From: JARRKC01 sp963723965
GTDB taxonomy: Bacteria; Acidobacteriota; UBA6911; RPQK01; JAPXNP01
NCBI GenBank assembly: GCA_963723965.1
Contig: CAVRSV010000007.1
Span: forward strand, 682,001-746,000
Reading direction: 5' to 3'
Length of the DNA stretch: 64,000 bases
Shown here: one piece after another, positions 41,474 to 50,391 of the stretch
Layout of the letters: each line of letters starts with the position of its first letter
How positions within the stretch are numbered: the stretch's first letter is position 1
Notes under the pieces: model-generated
Database searches by the model: none
What the model was told of the DNA's origin: nothing
The model's input: only the letters and a program-made list of their open reading frames with translations
Made by a program: the position numbers and the translations under genes

Positions 41474-43816
41474 ATGCGGGCAAGAGCCTTGAAGCCGGAC
41501 GTCAGACTGAATCTCGTCCTGCACGGCGCCGTCCAGGGAGTCGGGTTCCGACCCTTCGTGTTCCGCCTGGCGTCTGAAATCGGCTTGACGGGCTGGGTCC
41601 GGAACAGCTCGGAAGGCGTGTTCATCGAGGTCGAAGGCCCGCCGGATCGAATCGCACGGTTTCGAGAGCGCCTTGTCGTCGAGGTTCCGCCCAGGGCATT
41701 CATCCAGAGTCTGGAAGCCAGGGAACTGGATGCGACGGGATTCCCCGATTTTCGAATCCTGCCCAGCGCGGAGGGCTCGAAATCGGCCCTCATTCTTCCG
41801 GACATCGCGACCTGTGATCAGTGCCTCGCCGAGATCCGGGATCCCCTGAATCGACGGTATCGGTATCCCTTTACCAACTGCACCCACTGTGGGCCCCGCT
41901 TCAGCATCATCGAGGCTCTCCCCTACGACCGGGCGAACACGACGATGCGACGGTTCGAGATGTGTCCGTGCTGCCGGGAGGAGTATGAGACCCCCCTCGA
42001 CCGCCGATTTCACGCCCAGCCCAACGCCTGCCCGGACTGCGGCCCGCGACTGCAGTTACTGGACGCCTCGGGCCAGCTACTGTCCGATCGGGACCAAGCC
42101 CTGCTTGCCGCCGCCGCGGCACTCCGAAACGGCGAGATTGTCGCTCTGAAGGGTCTGGGCGGTTTCCAGCTCCTCGTCGATGCCCGCAACGACGACGCCG
42201 TGGCTCGACTTCGCCGGCGTAAGCACCGCGAGGAGAAGCCCCTCGCCCTGCTGGTGCCCGACGCCGATTCCGCCGCCGAGATCTGTCGCACATCCTCGTT
42301 GGAGCGCCGAATCCTGACCAGTCCGGAACGTCCCATCGTCCTCCTCGAGAGGCGCCGCTGCGACACGGCCGCCGGGGTGGCCAAAGGAGTCGCACCCGGC
42401 AATCCGTCTCTGGGGGTCATGCTTCCCTGTACACCCCTGCATCATCTGCTCATGGACGAGTTGGGCTTCCCGGTGGTGGCAACCAGCGGGAACAGGTCGG
42501 ATGAGCCGATCTGCACAGCCAACCATGAGGCTCTCGAGCGACTCCGGGGAATCCCCGACTTGTATCTGGTCCACGATCGCCCCATCGCCCGGCACGTCGA
42601 TGATTCCGTGGTCCGAGTCCTGGCCGGCCGGGAGCTGGTCCTGCGGCGGGCACGAGGCTTCGCTCCGCTGCCGGTGCGCCTCTCCCGGGAACTGCCTGCC
42701 GCTCTGGCGGTGGGCGGCCACCTCAAGAACACGGTGGCGGTGACCGTCGGCCCCAACGCATTCCTCAGCCAGCACATCGGAGACCTGGAAACGGCTTCCG
42801 CCCGAGCCGCCTTCGAGCAGGTCGCCTCGGACCTCCAGAACATGTATGCCGTGTCACCCAGGACGGTCGTCTGCGACCTGCACCCCGACTACGCCTCGAC
42901 GCGCTACGCGCGCCGGCTGACGACGGACGTGCTTGCGGTGCAGCACCACTATGCCCACGTCCTGTCGTGCATTGCGGAGAACGACATCGAACCTGCCGGG
43001 CTCGGGATCTCCTGGGATGGGACCGGCTTTGGTCTCGACGGCACCATCTGGGGCGGCGAATTCCTGCGGGTCACAAAGGAGGGGTTCGAGCGCTTCGCCC
43101 ACCTCCGGACTTTTCCCCTGCCCGGCTCCGAGCAGGCCGTCCGCGAGCCCCGTCGCAGTGCCCTCGGTCTCCTCTACGAACTCCACGGCGATGCACTCTG
43201 GAGCGATGAGCCGGGTTTCCTCCGTACCCGCTTCCAGGCCGAGGAGGTGCGGGTCCTGCGCCGCATGCTGGAGCAGGGGCTGCAATGTCCCCGAACTTCG
43301 AGCGTCGGCCGCCTGTTCGATGCCGTGGCTTCGCTGCTCGGCCTCCGGCAGGTTTCCGGCTTTGAAGGGCAGGCCGCGATGGAAGTCGAGTATGAGCTGT
43401 CCCGTCATGGGGCCGGCGGCTTGGGCGACGGGACGGACCCTCGATCCGCTTACCCCTTTGACTGCGCGCCACCCGTCCGGACGGGGCCTTCCCTCCAGGA
43501 ATCCTGGGTCGTCGACTGGGGGCCCATGATTCGGGGAATGATGTTCGACCTGGCAGGCGGCGTCCCTCGCCCTGAAATTGTGTCAAAATTCCATGGGACT
43601 CTTTGCGCGGTCATGGTCCGCATGGCCGCCGAGTCCGGTGAGAGCCAGATCATGTTGAGCGGAGGATGCTTTCAGAACCGTTACTTGACCGAGAATGCAG
43701 TGGCGCGGCTTCGAGAGAAGGGATATCGCGTCTACTGGCATCAGCGCGTCCCGCCGAACGACGGCGGCCTCGCCCTCGGTCAGGTTCTGGCAGCCGCCTT
43801 GCGAAAGGATCGATGA
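41474..43816 (+). CDS. hypF: Carbamoyltransferase HypF
   Basis: 780 aa. Makes the thiocarboxamide on HypE for the cyanide ligands of the [NiFe] site. Domain order is standard: acylphosphatase (LVLHGAVQGVGFRPFVFRLA), two zinc fingers (CDQCLAEI/CTHCGPRF and CCREEYET/CPDCGPRL), a YrdC-like domain (IVALKGLGGFQLLVDARN) and a Kae1-like C-terminal domain (VLAVQHHYAHVLSCIAEN, ending NDGGLALGQVLAAA). The start is taken as ATG 41474; a GTG 45 nt upstream is also in frame. Confidence 0.95.
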   Translation: MRARALKPDVRLNLVLHGAVQGVGFRPFVFRLASEIGLTGWVRNSSEGVFIEVEGPPDRIARFRERLVVEVPPRAFIQSLEARELDATGFPDFRILPSAEGSKSALILPDIATCDQCLAEIRDPLNRRYRYPFTNCTHCGPRFSIIEALPYDRANTTMRRFEMCPCCREEYETPLDRRFHAQPNACPDCGPRLQLLDASGQLLSDRDQALLAAAAALRNGEIVALKGLGGFQLLVDARNDDAVARLRRRKHREEKPLALLVPDADSAAEICRTSSLERRILTSPERPIVLLERRRCDTAAGVAKGVAPGNPSLGVMLPCTPLHHLLMDELGFPVVATSGNRSDEPICTANHEALERLRGIPDLYLVHDRPIARHVDDSVVRVLAGRELVLRRARGFAPLPVRLSRELPAALAVGGHLKNTVAVTVGPNAFLSQHIGDLETASARAAFEQVASDLQNMYAVSPRTVVCDLHPDYASTRYARRLTTDVLAVQHHYAHVLSCIAENDIEPAGLGISWDGTGFGLDGTIWGGEFLRVTKEGFERFAHLRTFPLPGSEQAVREPRRSALGLLYELHGDALWSDEPGFLRTRFQAEEVRVLRRMLEQGLQCPRTSSVGRLFDAVASLLGLRQVSGFEGQAAMEVEYELSRHGAGGLGDGTDPRSAYPFDCAPPVRTGPSLQESWVVDWGPMIRGMMFDLAGGVPRPEIVSKFHGTLCAVMVRMAAESGESQIMLSGGCFQNRYLTENAVARLREKGYRVYWHQRVPPNDGGLALGQVLAAALRKDR

Positions 43817-43820
43817 TTTC

Positions 43821-44090
43821 ATGTGCCTTGCAGTACCCGGCCGGATCGTGAGCATCAGCGGAGAGGAACCCCTCAGCCGGAACGGCCGCATCGATTTCGG
43901 CGGGGTCCTGCGCGAGGTCAGCCTGGCCTGTGTTCCCGAAGCACGCGAGGGCGACTACGTTCTGGTCCACGTAGGGTTGGCGCTCAGCGTCCTGGATGAA
44001 GAAGAAGCCCGCGAGGTCCTCGATTCTTTGCGGCAGATGGCCGAGACGGATGAGTCCGCGCCTCCGGAGATTCCCGGTGAAGTTCGTTGA
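43821..44090 (+). CDS. hypC: Hydrogenase assembly chaperone HypC
   Basis: 89 aa. The protein begins MCLAVPGRIVSI, with the Cys2 that carries the iron fragment and contacts the large-subunit precursor. The small beta-barrel continues with GRIDFGGVLREVSLACVPEA and EGDYVLVHVGLALSVLDEEE. It starts 4 nt after hypF stops and overlaps hypD by 14 nt. Confidence 0.95.
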   Translation: MCLAVPGRIVSISGEEPLSRNGRIDFGGVLREVSLACVPEAREGDYVLVHVGLALSVLDEEEAREVLDSLRQMAETDESAPPEIPGEVR

Positions 44091-45189
44091 CGAGTACCGG
44101 GACGCCCGGACCTCGAAGGAGCTGGTCCGGCGGATCGAACGGATCTGCACGCGGCCCTGGACGATCATGGAGGTCTGCGGAGGACAGACCCATTCGATCG
44201 TCCGCTTCGGCATCGACCAACTTCTTCCCCCTTCGATCACCTTGCTTCATGGCCCCGGCTGCCCGGTCTGCGTCACGCCCCTCGAGCTGGTGGAGAAGGC
44301 CATCGAGATCGCTTCCCGACCCGACGTGATCTTCTGTTCCTTCGGAGATATGCTGCGCGTGCCGGGACAGAACCGGGACCTCCTTTCGGTGAAGGCGGCG
44401 GGGGGCGACGTCCGAATCGTCTATTCCCCTCTGGACGCACTCAAGCTTGCCCGAACAAATCCCGACCGTGAGATCGTGTTCTTCGCCGTGGGCTTCGAGA
44501 CAACGGCACCCGCCAATGCCCTTGCGATCCACCAGGCCGCCCGCGAGGGGCTCGGCAATTTCAGCATTCTGGTTTCCCACGTGCGCGTGCCGCCCGCCCT
44601 CGAGGCGATCCTCTCCGACCCCGGGAATCGGGTCCAGGGCTTCCTCGCCGCCGGTCATGTCTGTACGGTGATGGGCTACTGGGAGTACCAACCCATAGCC
44701 GCGCGGTGGAAGGTCCCGATCGTGGTGACGGGATTCGAGCCCGTCGACATCCTGCACGGGCTCTTTCTGTGCATCTCCGATCTCGAACAGGGCGGTCACT
44801 CCGTTCAGAATCCGTACAGTCGCGCCGTGCGGGCGGAGGGCAACCGGACGGCCCAGCGCCTGATGGGTGAGATCTTCGAGATCGTGCCGCGCAAGTGGCG
44901 CGGCCTGGGCGAGATCCCGCACAGCGGACTCGGCCTGCGCGAAGAGTACTCGGTCTTTGATGCGGAACAACGCTTTGGACTCGTCAACCGTCCCCTCGAC
45001 GAGCCGCCGGACTGCCGCAGCGGCCTCGTGCTTCGCGGCATGATCCGCCCTCCCGAATGCCCCGCCTTTGGGACACGCTGCACGCCCGAGACGCCACTGG
45101 GGGCAACGATGGTCTCGTCAGAGGGCGCCTGTGCGGCCTACTATCGCTACCGGGGAAAGGTGTCGATCGATGAAAGAACCGAGTCCTAG
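44077..45189 (+). CDS. hypD: Hydrogenase Fe(CN)2CO cofactor assembly protein HypD
   Basis: 370 aa from GTG 44077, with GGAG 7 nt upstream. Assembles the Fe(CN)2CO unit with HypC and HypE. Conserved blocks: IMEVCGGQTHSIVRFGID, LLHGPGCPVCVTP (CxxC), VGFETTAPANALAI, GFLAAGHVCTVMGYWEY and the C-terminal cysteines PPECPAFGTRCTPETPLGA for the [4Fe-4S] cluster. Confidence 0.95.
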   Translation: MKFVDEYRDARTSKELVRRIERICTRPWTIMEVCGGQTHSIVRFGIDQLLPPSITLLHGPGCPVCVTPLELVEKAIEIASRPDVIFCSFGDMLRVPGQNRDLLSVKAAGGDVRIVYSPLDALKLARTNPDREIVFFAVGFETTAPANALAIHQAAREGLGNFSILVSHVRVPPALEAILSDPGNRVQGFLAAGHVCTVMGYWEYQPIAARWKVPIVVTGFEPVDILHGLFLCISDLEQGGHSVQNPYSRAVRAEGNRTAQRLMGEIFEIVPRKWRGLGEIPHSGLGLREEYSVFDAEQRFGLVNRPLDEPPDCRSGLVLRGMIRPPECPAFGTRCTPETPLGATMVSSEGACAAYYRYRGKVSIDERTES

Positions 45190-46225
45190 CGGCCTGCAAT
45201 GTCCGATCCCGTTCCATGACTATCCGACCGTCCTCCTCGGACACGGAGGAGGCGGCCGCCTCATGAACCAGCTCATCGACCGCGTCCTCCGACCGGCCCT
45301 GTCGGATCCTGCCTTGGATCGCCGGCACGACGGAGCCGAACTGGAACTGGGCGACTCCCGGATTGCCTTCACCACGGATTCTTACGTCATCCAGCCGCGC
45401 TTCTTTCCGGGAGGCGACATCGGACGCCTGGCCGTGTTCGGGACCGTCAATGATCTGGCCATGTGCGGAGCCCGGCCCTGTTGGCTCAGTGCCGCTCTCA
45501 TCCTCGAAGAAGGCTTTGCCATGGAGGAACTCTGGCGGGTCGTCCAGTCGATGAAGAAAGCCGCCGCCGAGGTCTCGGTTTCGTTCGTGACGGGGGACAC
45601 GAAGGTCGTGGATCGCGGCAAGGGGGACGGTCTGTTCATCAACACCGCAGGCATCGGCCTGATCGAGCACGGCCGACGAATCGCTCCGGATGGGCTCCGC
45701 AGCGGCGACCTCTGCATCGTCAGCGGCGATCTCGGACGTCACGGGATCGCCATCATGAACGCCCGGGCCTCGCTCGAGCTCGAATCGCAGATCGAAAGCG
45801 ATCTTGCACCTCTGTGCGGCCCTACACTCCGCCTGCTCGAGGGAGGAGTCGAGATCCACTGCCTGAGAGATTTGACCCGGGGTGGACTGGGGAGCGCCCT
45901 GATCGAACTGGCGGAGGCCGCGGGCCGTCGTATCCACATCCGGGAGTCCCGTCTCCCCGTCCGTGAAGATGTTCGCGGCGCCTGCGAGATATTGGGGCTC
46001 GATCCGATTCACGTGGCCAATGAGGGCCGCTTCGTTCTGTTCCTTCCCCCGGCAGAGGCCGACCGGGCACTGGAGATCCTCCGCCAGGACCCGATCACGG
46101 CGGGCGCCGCGGTGATCGGAGAGGTCGCCGAGGAGCGGGACGGCATGGTCACGGTGGAGAGCCTGATCGGCGTCGATCGGGTGCTCGATATGATCAGCGG
46201 CGAGCAACTTCCGAGGATCTGCTGA
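45170..46225 (+). CDS. hypE: Hydrogenase expression/formation protein HypE
   Basis: 351 aa, starting 20 nt inside hypD. Dehydrates the carbamoyl group to cyanide on its C-terminal cysteine. The protein ends PRIC, so the acceptor Cys351 is present. The PurM-like ATP-binding body has LLGHGGGGRLMNQLID, AFTTDSYVIQPRFFPGGDIG, RLAVFGTVNDLAMCGARP and LRDLTRGGLGSALIELAE. Last gene of the operon; no hydrogenase structural genes follow in the window. Confidence 0.95.
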   Translation: MKEPSPSGLQCPIPFHDYPTVLLGHGGGGRLMNQLIDRVLRPALSDPALDRRHDGAELELGDSRIAFTTDSYVIQPRFFPGGDIGRLAVFGTVNDLAMCGARPCWLSAALILEEGFAMEELWRVVQSMKKAAAEVSVSFVTGDTKVVDRGKGDGLFINTAGIGLIEHGRRIAPDGLRSGDLCIVSGDLGRHGIAIMNARASLELESQIESDLAPLCGPTLRLLEGGVEIHCLRDLTRGGLGSALIELAEAAGRRIHIRESRLPVREDVRGACEILGLDPIHVANEGRFVLFLPPAEADRALEILRQDPITAGAAVIGEVAEERDGMVTVESLIGVDRVLDMISGEQLPRIC

Positions 46226-46326
46226 GACACTGAATTGCGGCCGAACCCCGGGAGCGGACCGCATTCTGGCCCGGTCCCGTCCCACCGGTCCGGCGGTCGC
46301 CAGACGAGGGACCTGCCCCGAATCGA

Positions 46327-46764
46327 TTACGCCTTGACGACCAGGACCGAGCACTCGGCGCCGCTGACGACCCGGTCGACGGTGCTGCCGAGAGGAACAT
46401 CCTCCAGCGCGCCGACCCCCCTGGCGCCGAGCACGATCAAGTCCGCCTTCCAGACGCGGGCGTTCTCGAGAATCTCGGTGGAGGCCGGTCCACTGGTGAT
46501 TTCCGTCCGCACGTTGAGGGCGTCCAGCCGGCCTGCCACCGGCTCGACCAGTGAAGACATCGCCTCCCTCGCCTTGGCCTCGATCTCCAGGGTCAGGTCG
46601 CTCAAACCCTCCGGTGTGGTCCAGGAAGACAAGGGATGGACTTCCACGGCGTGCAGGAGCATCAGGCTGGCTGAAAACTTTTCCGCGACTTCGATGGCTC
46701 GATAGAAGGCCGTGTTGGAGTGATCGGAAAAGTCCACCGCGCACAGTATCCGTCGATAAGCCAT
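46327..46764 (-). CDS. Universal stress protein (UspA family)
   Basis: 145 aa single Usp domain. It begins YRRILCAVDFSDHSNTAFYR and ends with the ATP-binding signature LIVLGARGVGALEDV-PLGST, followed by VDRVVSGAECSVLVVKA (G-2x-G-9x-G[ST]), so it should bind ATP. A GGAGG site precedes the ATG, and a GC-rich hairpin lies 23-62 nt upstream. Convergent with hypE. Confidence 0.9.
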   Translation of the reverse strand: MAYRRILCAVDFSDHSNTAFYRAIEVAEKFSASLMLLHAVEVHPLSSWTTPEGLSDLTLEIEAKAREAMSSLVEPVAGRLDALNVRTEITSGPASTEILENARVWKADLIVLGARGVGALEDVPLGSTVDRVVSGAECSVLVVKA

Positions 46765-46786
46765 TGCTGCCTCCGTTCTCCATTAC

Positions 46787-46826
46787 GACCACGGCCGCCC
46801 TTAATCTCGGGCGCCGGCCCGTGGTC
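46787..46826. other. Strong stem-loop upstream of the universal stress gene
   Basis: GACCACGG (46787-46794) pairs with CCGTGGTC (46819-46826). The interior is also largely self-complementary (GCCGCCC with GGGCGCCGGC) around an AT-rich loop. It could be a leader structure of the minus-strand gene or a terminator; there is no T-run to decide. Confidence 0.4.
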
Positions 46827-46939
46827 CGTTCCGTTCCCTCGCAGGGCCCTCTTGCCCCATTATATGACCGGGACCGCGGGGATTCGCGGCGGACAGGTCC
46901 CCGAGCCGCGAACGAGGCACCTGCGACAGGCTCAACAGC

Positions 46940-46945
46940 TAGAAT
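46940..46945 (+). promoter_or_regulatory. -10-like TAGAAT before the YjdF-like gene
   Basis: TAGAAT stands 24 nt upstream of the ATG at 46970; the same hexamer precedes other genes in the window. Confidence 0.35.
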
Positions 46946-46969
46946 GGGACCGTTGCCGGGGATGGTCGA

Positions 46970-47614
46970 ATGAGACACTTTCGGTTGCCGCTGGCCCTTT
47001 TGTTCATCGTCCTCGCAATCTGTGTACTGACAGCGCTCGACCCTCCTGCCGGACGTCTGAACTGGTTTCTCGAGGTCGGCCCCGGGCTGGTCGGAGTTGC
47101 CGTCCTGATCGGCTTCCACCGGCGCTTTCCCATGTCACACTGGGTCTACTGGTGTGTTTTCGTCCATATGCTCATCCTGATCTATGGCGGCTACTACACC
47201 TATGCCGAGACCCCGCTTGGGAACTGGTTCCGGGACGCTTTCGAGCTGAGCCGCAATCATTACGACCGCGTCGGTCACCTGGCGCTCGGGATCTTTCCCG
47301 CCTTCGTCGTGCGGGAAGTGCTGCTTCGGGTCACTCCTCTGCGCAGGGGAGGATGGCTCTACTTTCTGGTCGTCAGCGTCGTACTCGCGATCGGTGCCTT
47401 TTGGGAACTCCTCGAATGGTGGCTCACGCTGATCGTGGCTCCGGGTGTCGGACAATCCTTTCTCGGAACTCAGGGCGACCCCTGGGACGCCCAGTGGGAC
47501 ATGCTCCTGGCCCTCGTCGGAGCCATGATCGTCCTGCCTCTTTTCGGAAGATGGCACGATCGCTCCATGGCGAAGATCCCCACTGCGCCTGCGCAACTCG
47601 GGGCCTCCGGATAG
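46970..47614 (+). CDS. DUF2238 (YjdF-like) inner-membrane protein
   Basis: 214 aa with about six membrane helices. The DUF2238 signature is clear: MLILIYGGYYTYAETPLGNW, NHYDRVGHLALGIFPAFVVR, AIGAFWELLEWW and DPWDAQWDMLLALVGAMI. The conserved acidic and His residues within the helices suggest a transport or binding role, but no function is established for the family. efp follows about 75 nt later from its own promoter. Confidence 0.85.
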   Translation: MRHFRLPLALLFIVLAICVLTALDPPAGRLNWFLEVGPGLVGVAVLIGFHRRFPMSHWVYWCVFVHMLILIYGGYYTYAETPLGNWFRDAFELSRNHYDRVGHLALGIFPAFVVREVLLRVTPLRRGGWLYFLVVSVVLAIGAFWELLEWWLTLIVAPGVGQSFLGTQGDPWDAQWDMLLALVGAMIVLPLFGRWHDRSMAKIPTAPAQLGASG

Positions 47615-47669
47615 GCGGATTCCGACCAGGATGCCCGATCCGGCCGATTTGGATGGGACCCTTGGTTTC

Positions 47670-47678
47670 TGGTATGCT
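47670..47678 (+). promoter_or_regulatory. Extended -10 element of efp
   Basis: TGG followed by TATGCT (47673-47678) ends 11 nt before the ATG at 47690, so the leader would be only ~5 nt and no ribosome site is seen. Confidence 0.45.
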
Positions 47679-47689
47679 TCCGTACTTCA

Positions 47690-48250
47690 ATGAACGCTAG
47701 TCATATCCGCCGCGGCATGATCATTCTCTTCAACGGTGAGCCCCACCGGGTGCTCGATTTTCAGCATCGGACCCCCGGCAACCTGCGCGCCTTCGTCCAG
47801 GTTCGTCTGCGCAGCCTCAGCAGCGGCAACACCTTGGAGCATCGATACAGTTCCACCGAGAACGTGGAGAGGGCACTTCTCGAACAGCACGAGATGGAAT
47901 ACCTCTACGCCGACGGCGAGTTTCACTATTTCATGAACAGCGAGACCTTCGAACAGATCCCGATGAACGCCGAGATGCTGGGGGACTCCCTCGATTTCCT
48001 GCAGCCGGGGGCCAAGATCCAGGTGGACTTCTTCAACGGGCAACCCATCGGCATCGAACTGCCCTCGACGGTGGATCTGAAGGTGGTCGAAACGGAGCCC
48101 GAGCTCAAGGGAGCGACCGCGTCGGCCAGCTTCAAGCCGGCCAAGCTCGAGACGGGCGTCACCGTCCAGGTGCCGCCTTTTGTCAAAGAGGGCGACATCG
48201 TCCGAGTCAATCCCGCCGACGGTTCGTACCAGGAACGAGTCAAGTCCTAG
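47690..48250 (+). CDS. efp: Translation elongation factor P
   Basis: 186 aa, three beta-barrel domains, relieves ribosome stalling at polyproline. N-terminal domain: IRRGMIILFNGEPHRVLDFQ; the final domain includes VQVPPFVKEGDIVRVNPADG. The functional loop reads HRTPGNLRAFVQV. The tip residue, normally Lys (lysyl- or hypusine-like modified) or Arg (rhamnosylated), is Asn here. None of the known modifying enzymes (EpmA, EarP, YmfI) is nearby, so this EF-P probably works unmodified or by another route. Confidence 0.93.
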   Translation: MNASHIRRGMIILFNGEPHRVLDFQHRTPGNLRAFVQVRLRSLSSGNTLEHRYSSTENVERALLEQHEMEYLYADGEFHYFMNSETFEQIPMNAEMLGDSLDFLQPGAKIQVDFFNGQPIGIELPSTVDLKVVETEPELKGATASASFKPAKLETGVTVQVPPFVKEGDIVRVNPADGSYQERVKS

Positions 48251-48292
48251 GGGCCTTGACCCGGAAGATCTCGAGGCCCGTTCACGCGGACG

Positions 48293-49255
48293 GTGGAAAC
48301 AACCGCAGACACCCGGCTGGAACCTCCCACAGGGGAGATCTCCCTGATCTACCATTCCGGGGCGCTCGGCGATTTCGTGACCACCATCCCCGCCATCGCC
48401 TGCTGGCGGCGTCTCTACCCCCGCGACCGGATCGTCTGCCTGACGCGTCGAGCCCACGGGGATCTCCTGCTGCAGGCAGGCCTGGTCGACACGGCCTGGG
48501 ATCTCGACGAGTCTCGGTTCGCCCGACTCTTCGCCGGTGACGGCTCCGCGCTGGCGTCGCTCCGCCCCGAGCGAGCCCTGCTTTTCACCCGACCCGATTC
48601 GCCTCTGGTCGAGGCATTGCACAGTGCGGGCTGTCGCCGCACGACCGTCCAGGAACCGTTTCCTTCGGTCCCCCGAGCGATCGTCCCGTACCACCTTTCG
48701 CTGTTCACCGATCCGCCGCCGGCAACCGATCTCTTCAGACCGCTCCGGACCCTTGGACTCTCCGGCGAAGCCGCCCCGGAAGTCTCTGCGCGGGAATCCG
48801 GGGCCCTGGTGATTCACCCGGGTAGTGGCGGACGGGACAAGATCTGGCCGAGACAAAGGTTCGAGCTTGTGGCCGGGGTCCTCCGGCAGCGGGGCCGCCG
48901 GATCCTCTGGTGTCTGGGACCGGCGGAACGGGACTATCGCCCGCCCCCGGCCGATGGGGTGCAGCGCGAAGCGGCGCTGCCGGAACTCTGCGGGATCCTG
49001 GCCCGCGCGCGCTGCTATCTCGGAAATGACTCCGGGGTCTCACACCTGGCCGCCGCGTGTGGCTGCCCCTGCGTCGTCCTCTTCGGTCCATCGGACGACC
49101 GCATCTGGGCTCCCTCCGGTGATGCGGTGGAAATCGTCAAGCCACCGGGTGAAACGGCGGGAACCGGGGGAAGCGAGATTCGGAAGATCGGGCTCGCGCA
49201 GGTTCTGGCCGCCGTCGATCGGGTGGAGCAGCGTGCAGCCGGGTTCCCGAGCTGA
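48293..49255 (+). CDS. Glycosyltransferase family 9 (heptosyltransferase-like)
   Basis: 320 aa from GTG. GT-B fold: N-terminal LIYHSGALGDFVTTIPAIAC (substrate-binding, as in ADP-heptose transferases WaaC/WaaF) and C-terminal ALVIHPGSGGRDKIWPRQRF, CYLGNDSGVSHLAAACGCPC and VVLFGPSDDRIWAP. It probably adds heptose or a related sugar to an outer-membrane lipid. No other LPS core genes are adjacent. Confidence 0.87.
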   Translation: METTADTRLEPPTGEISLIYHSGALGDFVTTIPAIACWRRLYPRDRIVCLTRRAHGDLLLQAGLVDTAWDLDESRFARLFAGDGSALASLRPERALLFTRPDSPLVEALHSAGCRRTTVQEPFPSVPRAIVPYHLSLFTDPPPATDLFRPLRTLGLSGEAAPEVSARESGALVIHPGSGGRDKIWPRQRFELVAGVLRQRGRRILWCLGPAERDYRPPPADGVQREAALPELCGILARARCYLGNDSGVSHLAAACGCPCVVLFGPSDDRIWAPSGDAVEIVKPPGETAGTGGSEIRKIGLAQVLAAVDRVEQRAAGFPS

Positions 49256-49389
49256 TGCTGCATGGGCTGCGCCCATCCCTTGAACTTCCCCCGGGGGGAC
49301 CTCGCGAGAGCACCGCTTGCCGACCGGCCGAAACTCGCCGTATGGTGAACGCATCACTGAATGCAAAAAGAGCTCGAGGAGGTGGGTCC

Positions 49390-50391
49390 ATGCGGAGAGC
49401 CCTACACCACGAAGTCCTGGTGAGTCTGCTGGTGCTGGCGACGGCACTCACGGTGGTTCTGGCCGCAGGCGAGAAAGTGAAATTGAGCGGCTACGCCGAG
49501 TACCGGAAAGGCGACACGCTGATCGTCGACGGCCAGCGGGTTCGAACCGATGGGAAGACGAAGTACAAAGGCCGCGGCATTTACAGCGTCGAGATGATCA
49601 GCCTCGGGTACGAAGTCAAGGTCCAGGGCCGGCGCGGGCCCGATGGAGTGGTGCTTGCGGAGCGGGTCGAGGCACGTCCGAACGGCGTCTCCATGTTCGA
49701 GCCGGAAGTCCTCCAGGCAACCAACCAGATCGAGCAGACCTGGGTCAAGGAGGGCAAGATGTTTTCCGAGGACTCTGCCGGGAAACGAGTCGATATCGGC
49801 AAGCTCGACGATTCGGGCCCCCAGGTCGAACGAGTCCGGCGAATCATGAATCGACTGACTCCCCCCTATATCGACCGGCGCAATCTCCGCGTGCGGGTGG
49901 TGGAGACCAAGGAATGGAACGCTTCCGCCATGGGAAACGGCGCCATCTGGGTTTACAGCGGCTTGCTCGACCAGATGAGCGACGACGAGTTGGCCGTCAT
50001 CCTGGGCCATGAGTTGGCCCACTACACCCATGAACATTCCCGCAGGGGAGCCAAGCGCGGCATGATTCTGCAGATGTTGTCCGTGGGAGCGTTGGTGGGA
50101 GCCAGCTCGGTGGGCGGCACGGCCGGGCAGGCGGCCGGCATCGGAGGACTGCTGGGGTTGACGGCCTTTCAGAGCGGGTACAGCCGAGATATGGAGGACC
50201 AGGCCGACCGCGTGGGCCTTCGCTACGCTTATGAAGGCGGATTCGACGTCCGCCAGGCTCCGCGGCTGTGGGAGCGTTTCCGGGAGAAGTACGGGGAGCA
50301 GGACTCCGTTTCGAACTTCTTCGTCGGCAGCCATTCGCGCCCGTCCGATCGGATCCGCAACCTGCAGCACGAGTTGGCCGTCAACTACTGA
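49390..50391 (+). CDS. M48-family zinc metallopeptidase, exported
   Basis: 333 aa from ATG 49390 with GAGGAGG upstream. Signal peptide LLVLATALTVVLAAG. Residues ~25-110 form a small beta-rich domain of unknown type (SGYAEYRKGDTLIVDGQRVR). The M48 domain follows: NASAMGNGAIWVYSGLLDQM, VILGHELAHYTHEHSRRGAK (HExxH), and SRDMEDQADRVGLRYAYEGG with the third zinc ligand. Likely periplasmic quality control, as with BepA/LoiP. It overlaps the small convergent gene by 7 nt. Confidence 0.9.
   Translation: MRRALHHEVLVSLLVLATALTVVLAAGEKVKLSGYAEYRKGDTLIVDGQRVRTDGKTKYKGRGIYSVEMISLGYEVKVQGRRGPDGVVLAERVEARPNGVSMFEPEVLQATNQIEQTWVKEGKMFSEDSAGKRVDIGKLDDSGPQVERVRRIMNRLTPPYIDRRNLRVRVVETKEWNASAMGNGAIWVYSGLLDQMSDDELAVILGHELAHYTHEHSRRGAKRGMILQMLSVGALVGASSVGGTAGQAAGIGGLLGLTAFQSGYSRDMEDQADRVGLRYAYEGGFDVRQAPRLWERFREKYGEQDSVSNFFVGSHSRPSDRIRNLQHELAVNY

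Noticed and set aside
44984..47119. A 711-codon minus-strand frame over hypD/hypE and the stress gene
   Set aside because: Antisense to hypE and out of frame with the stress gene; no domain or motif can be read in it.
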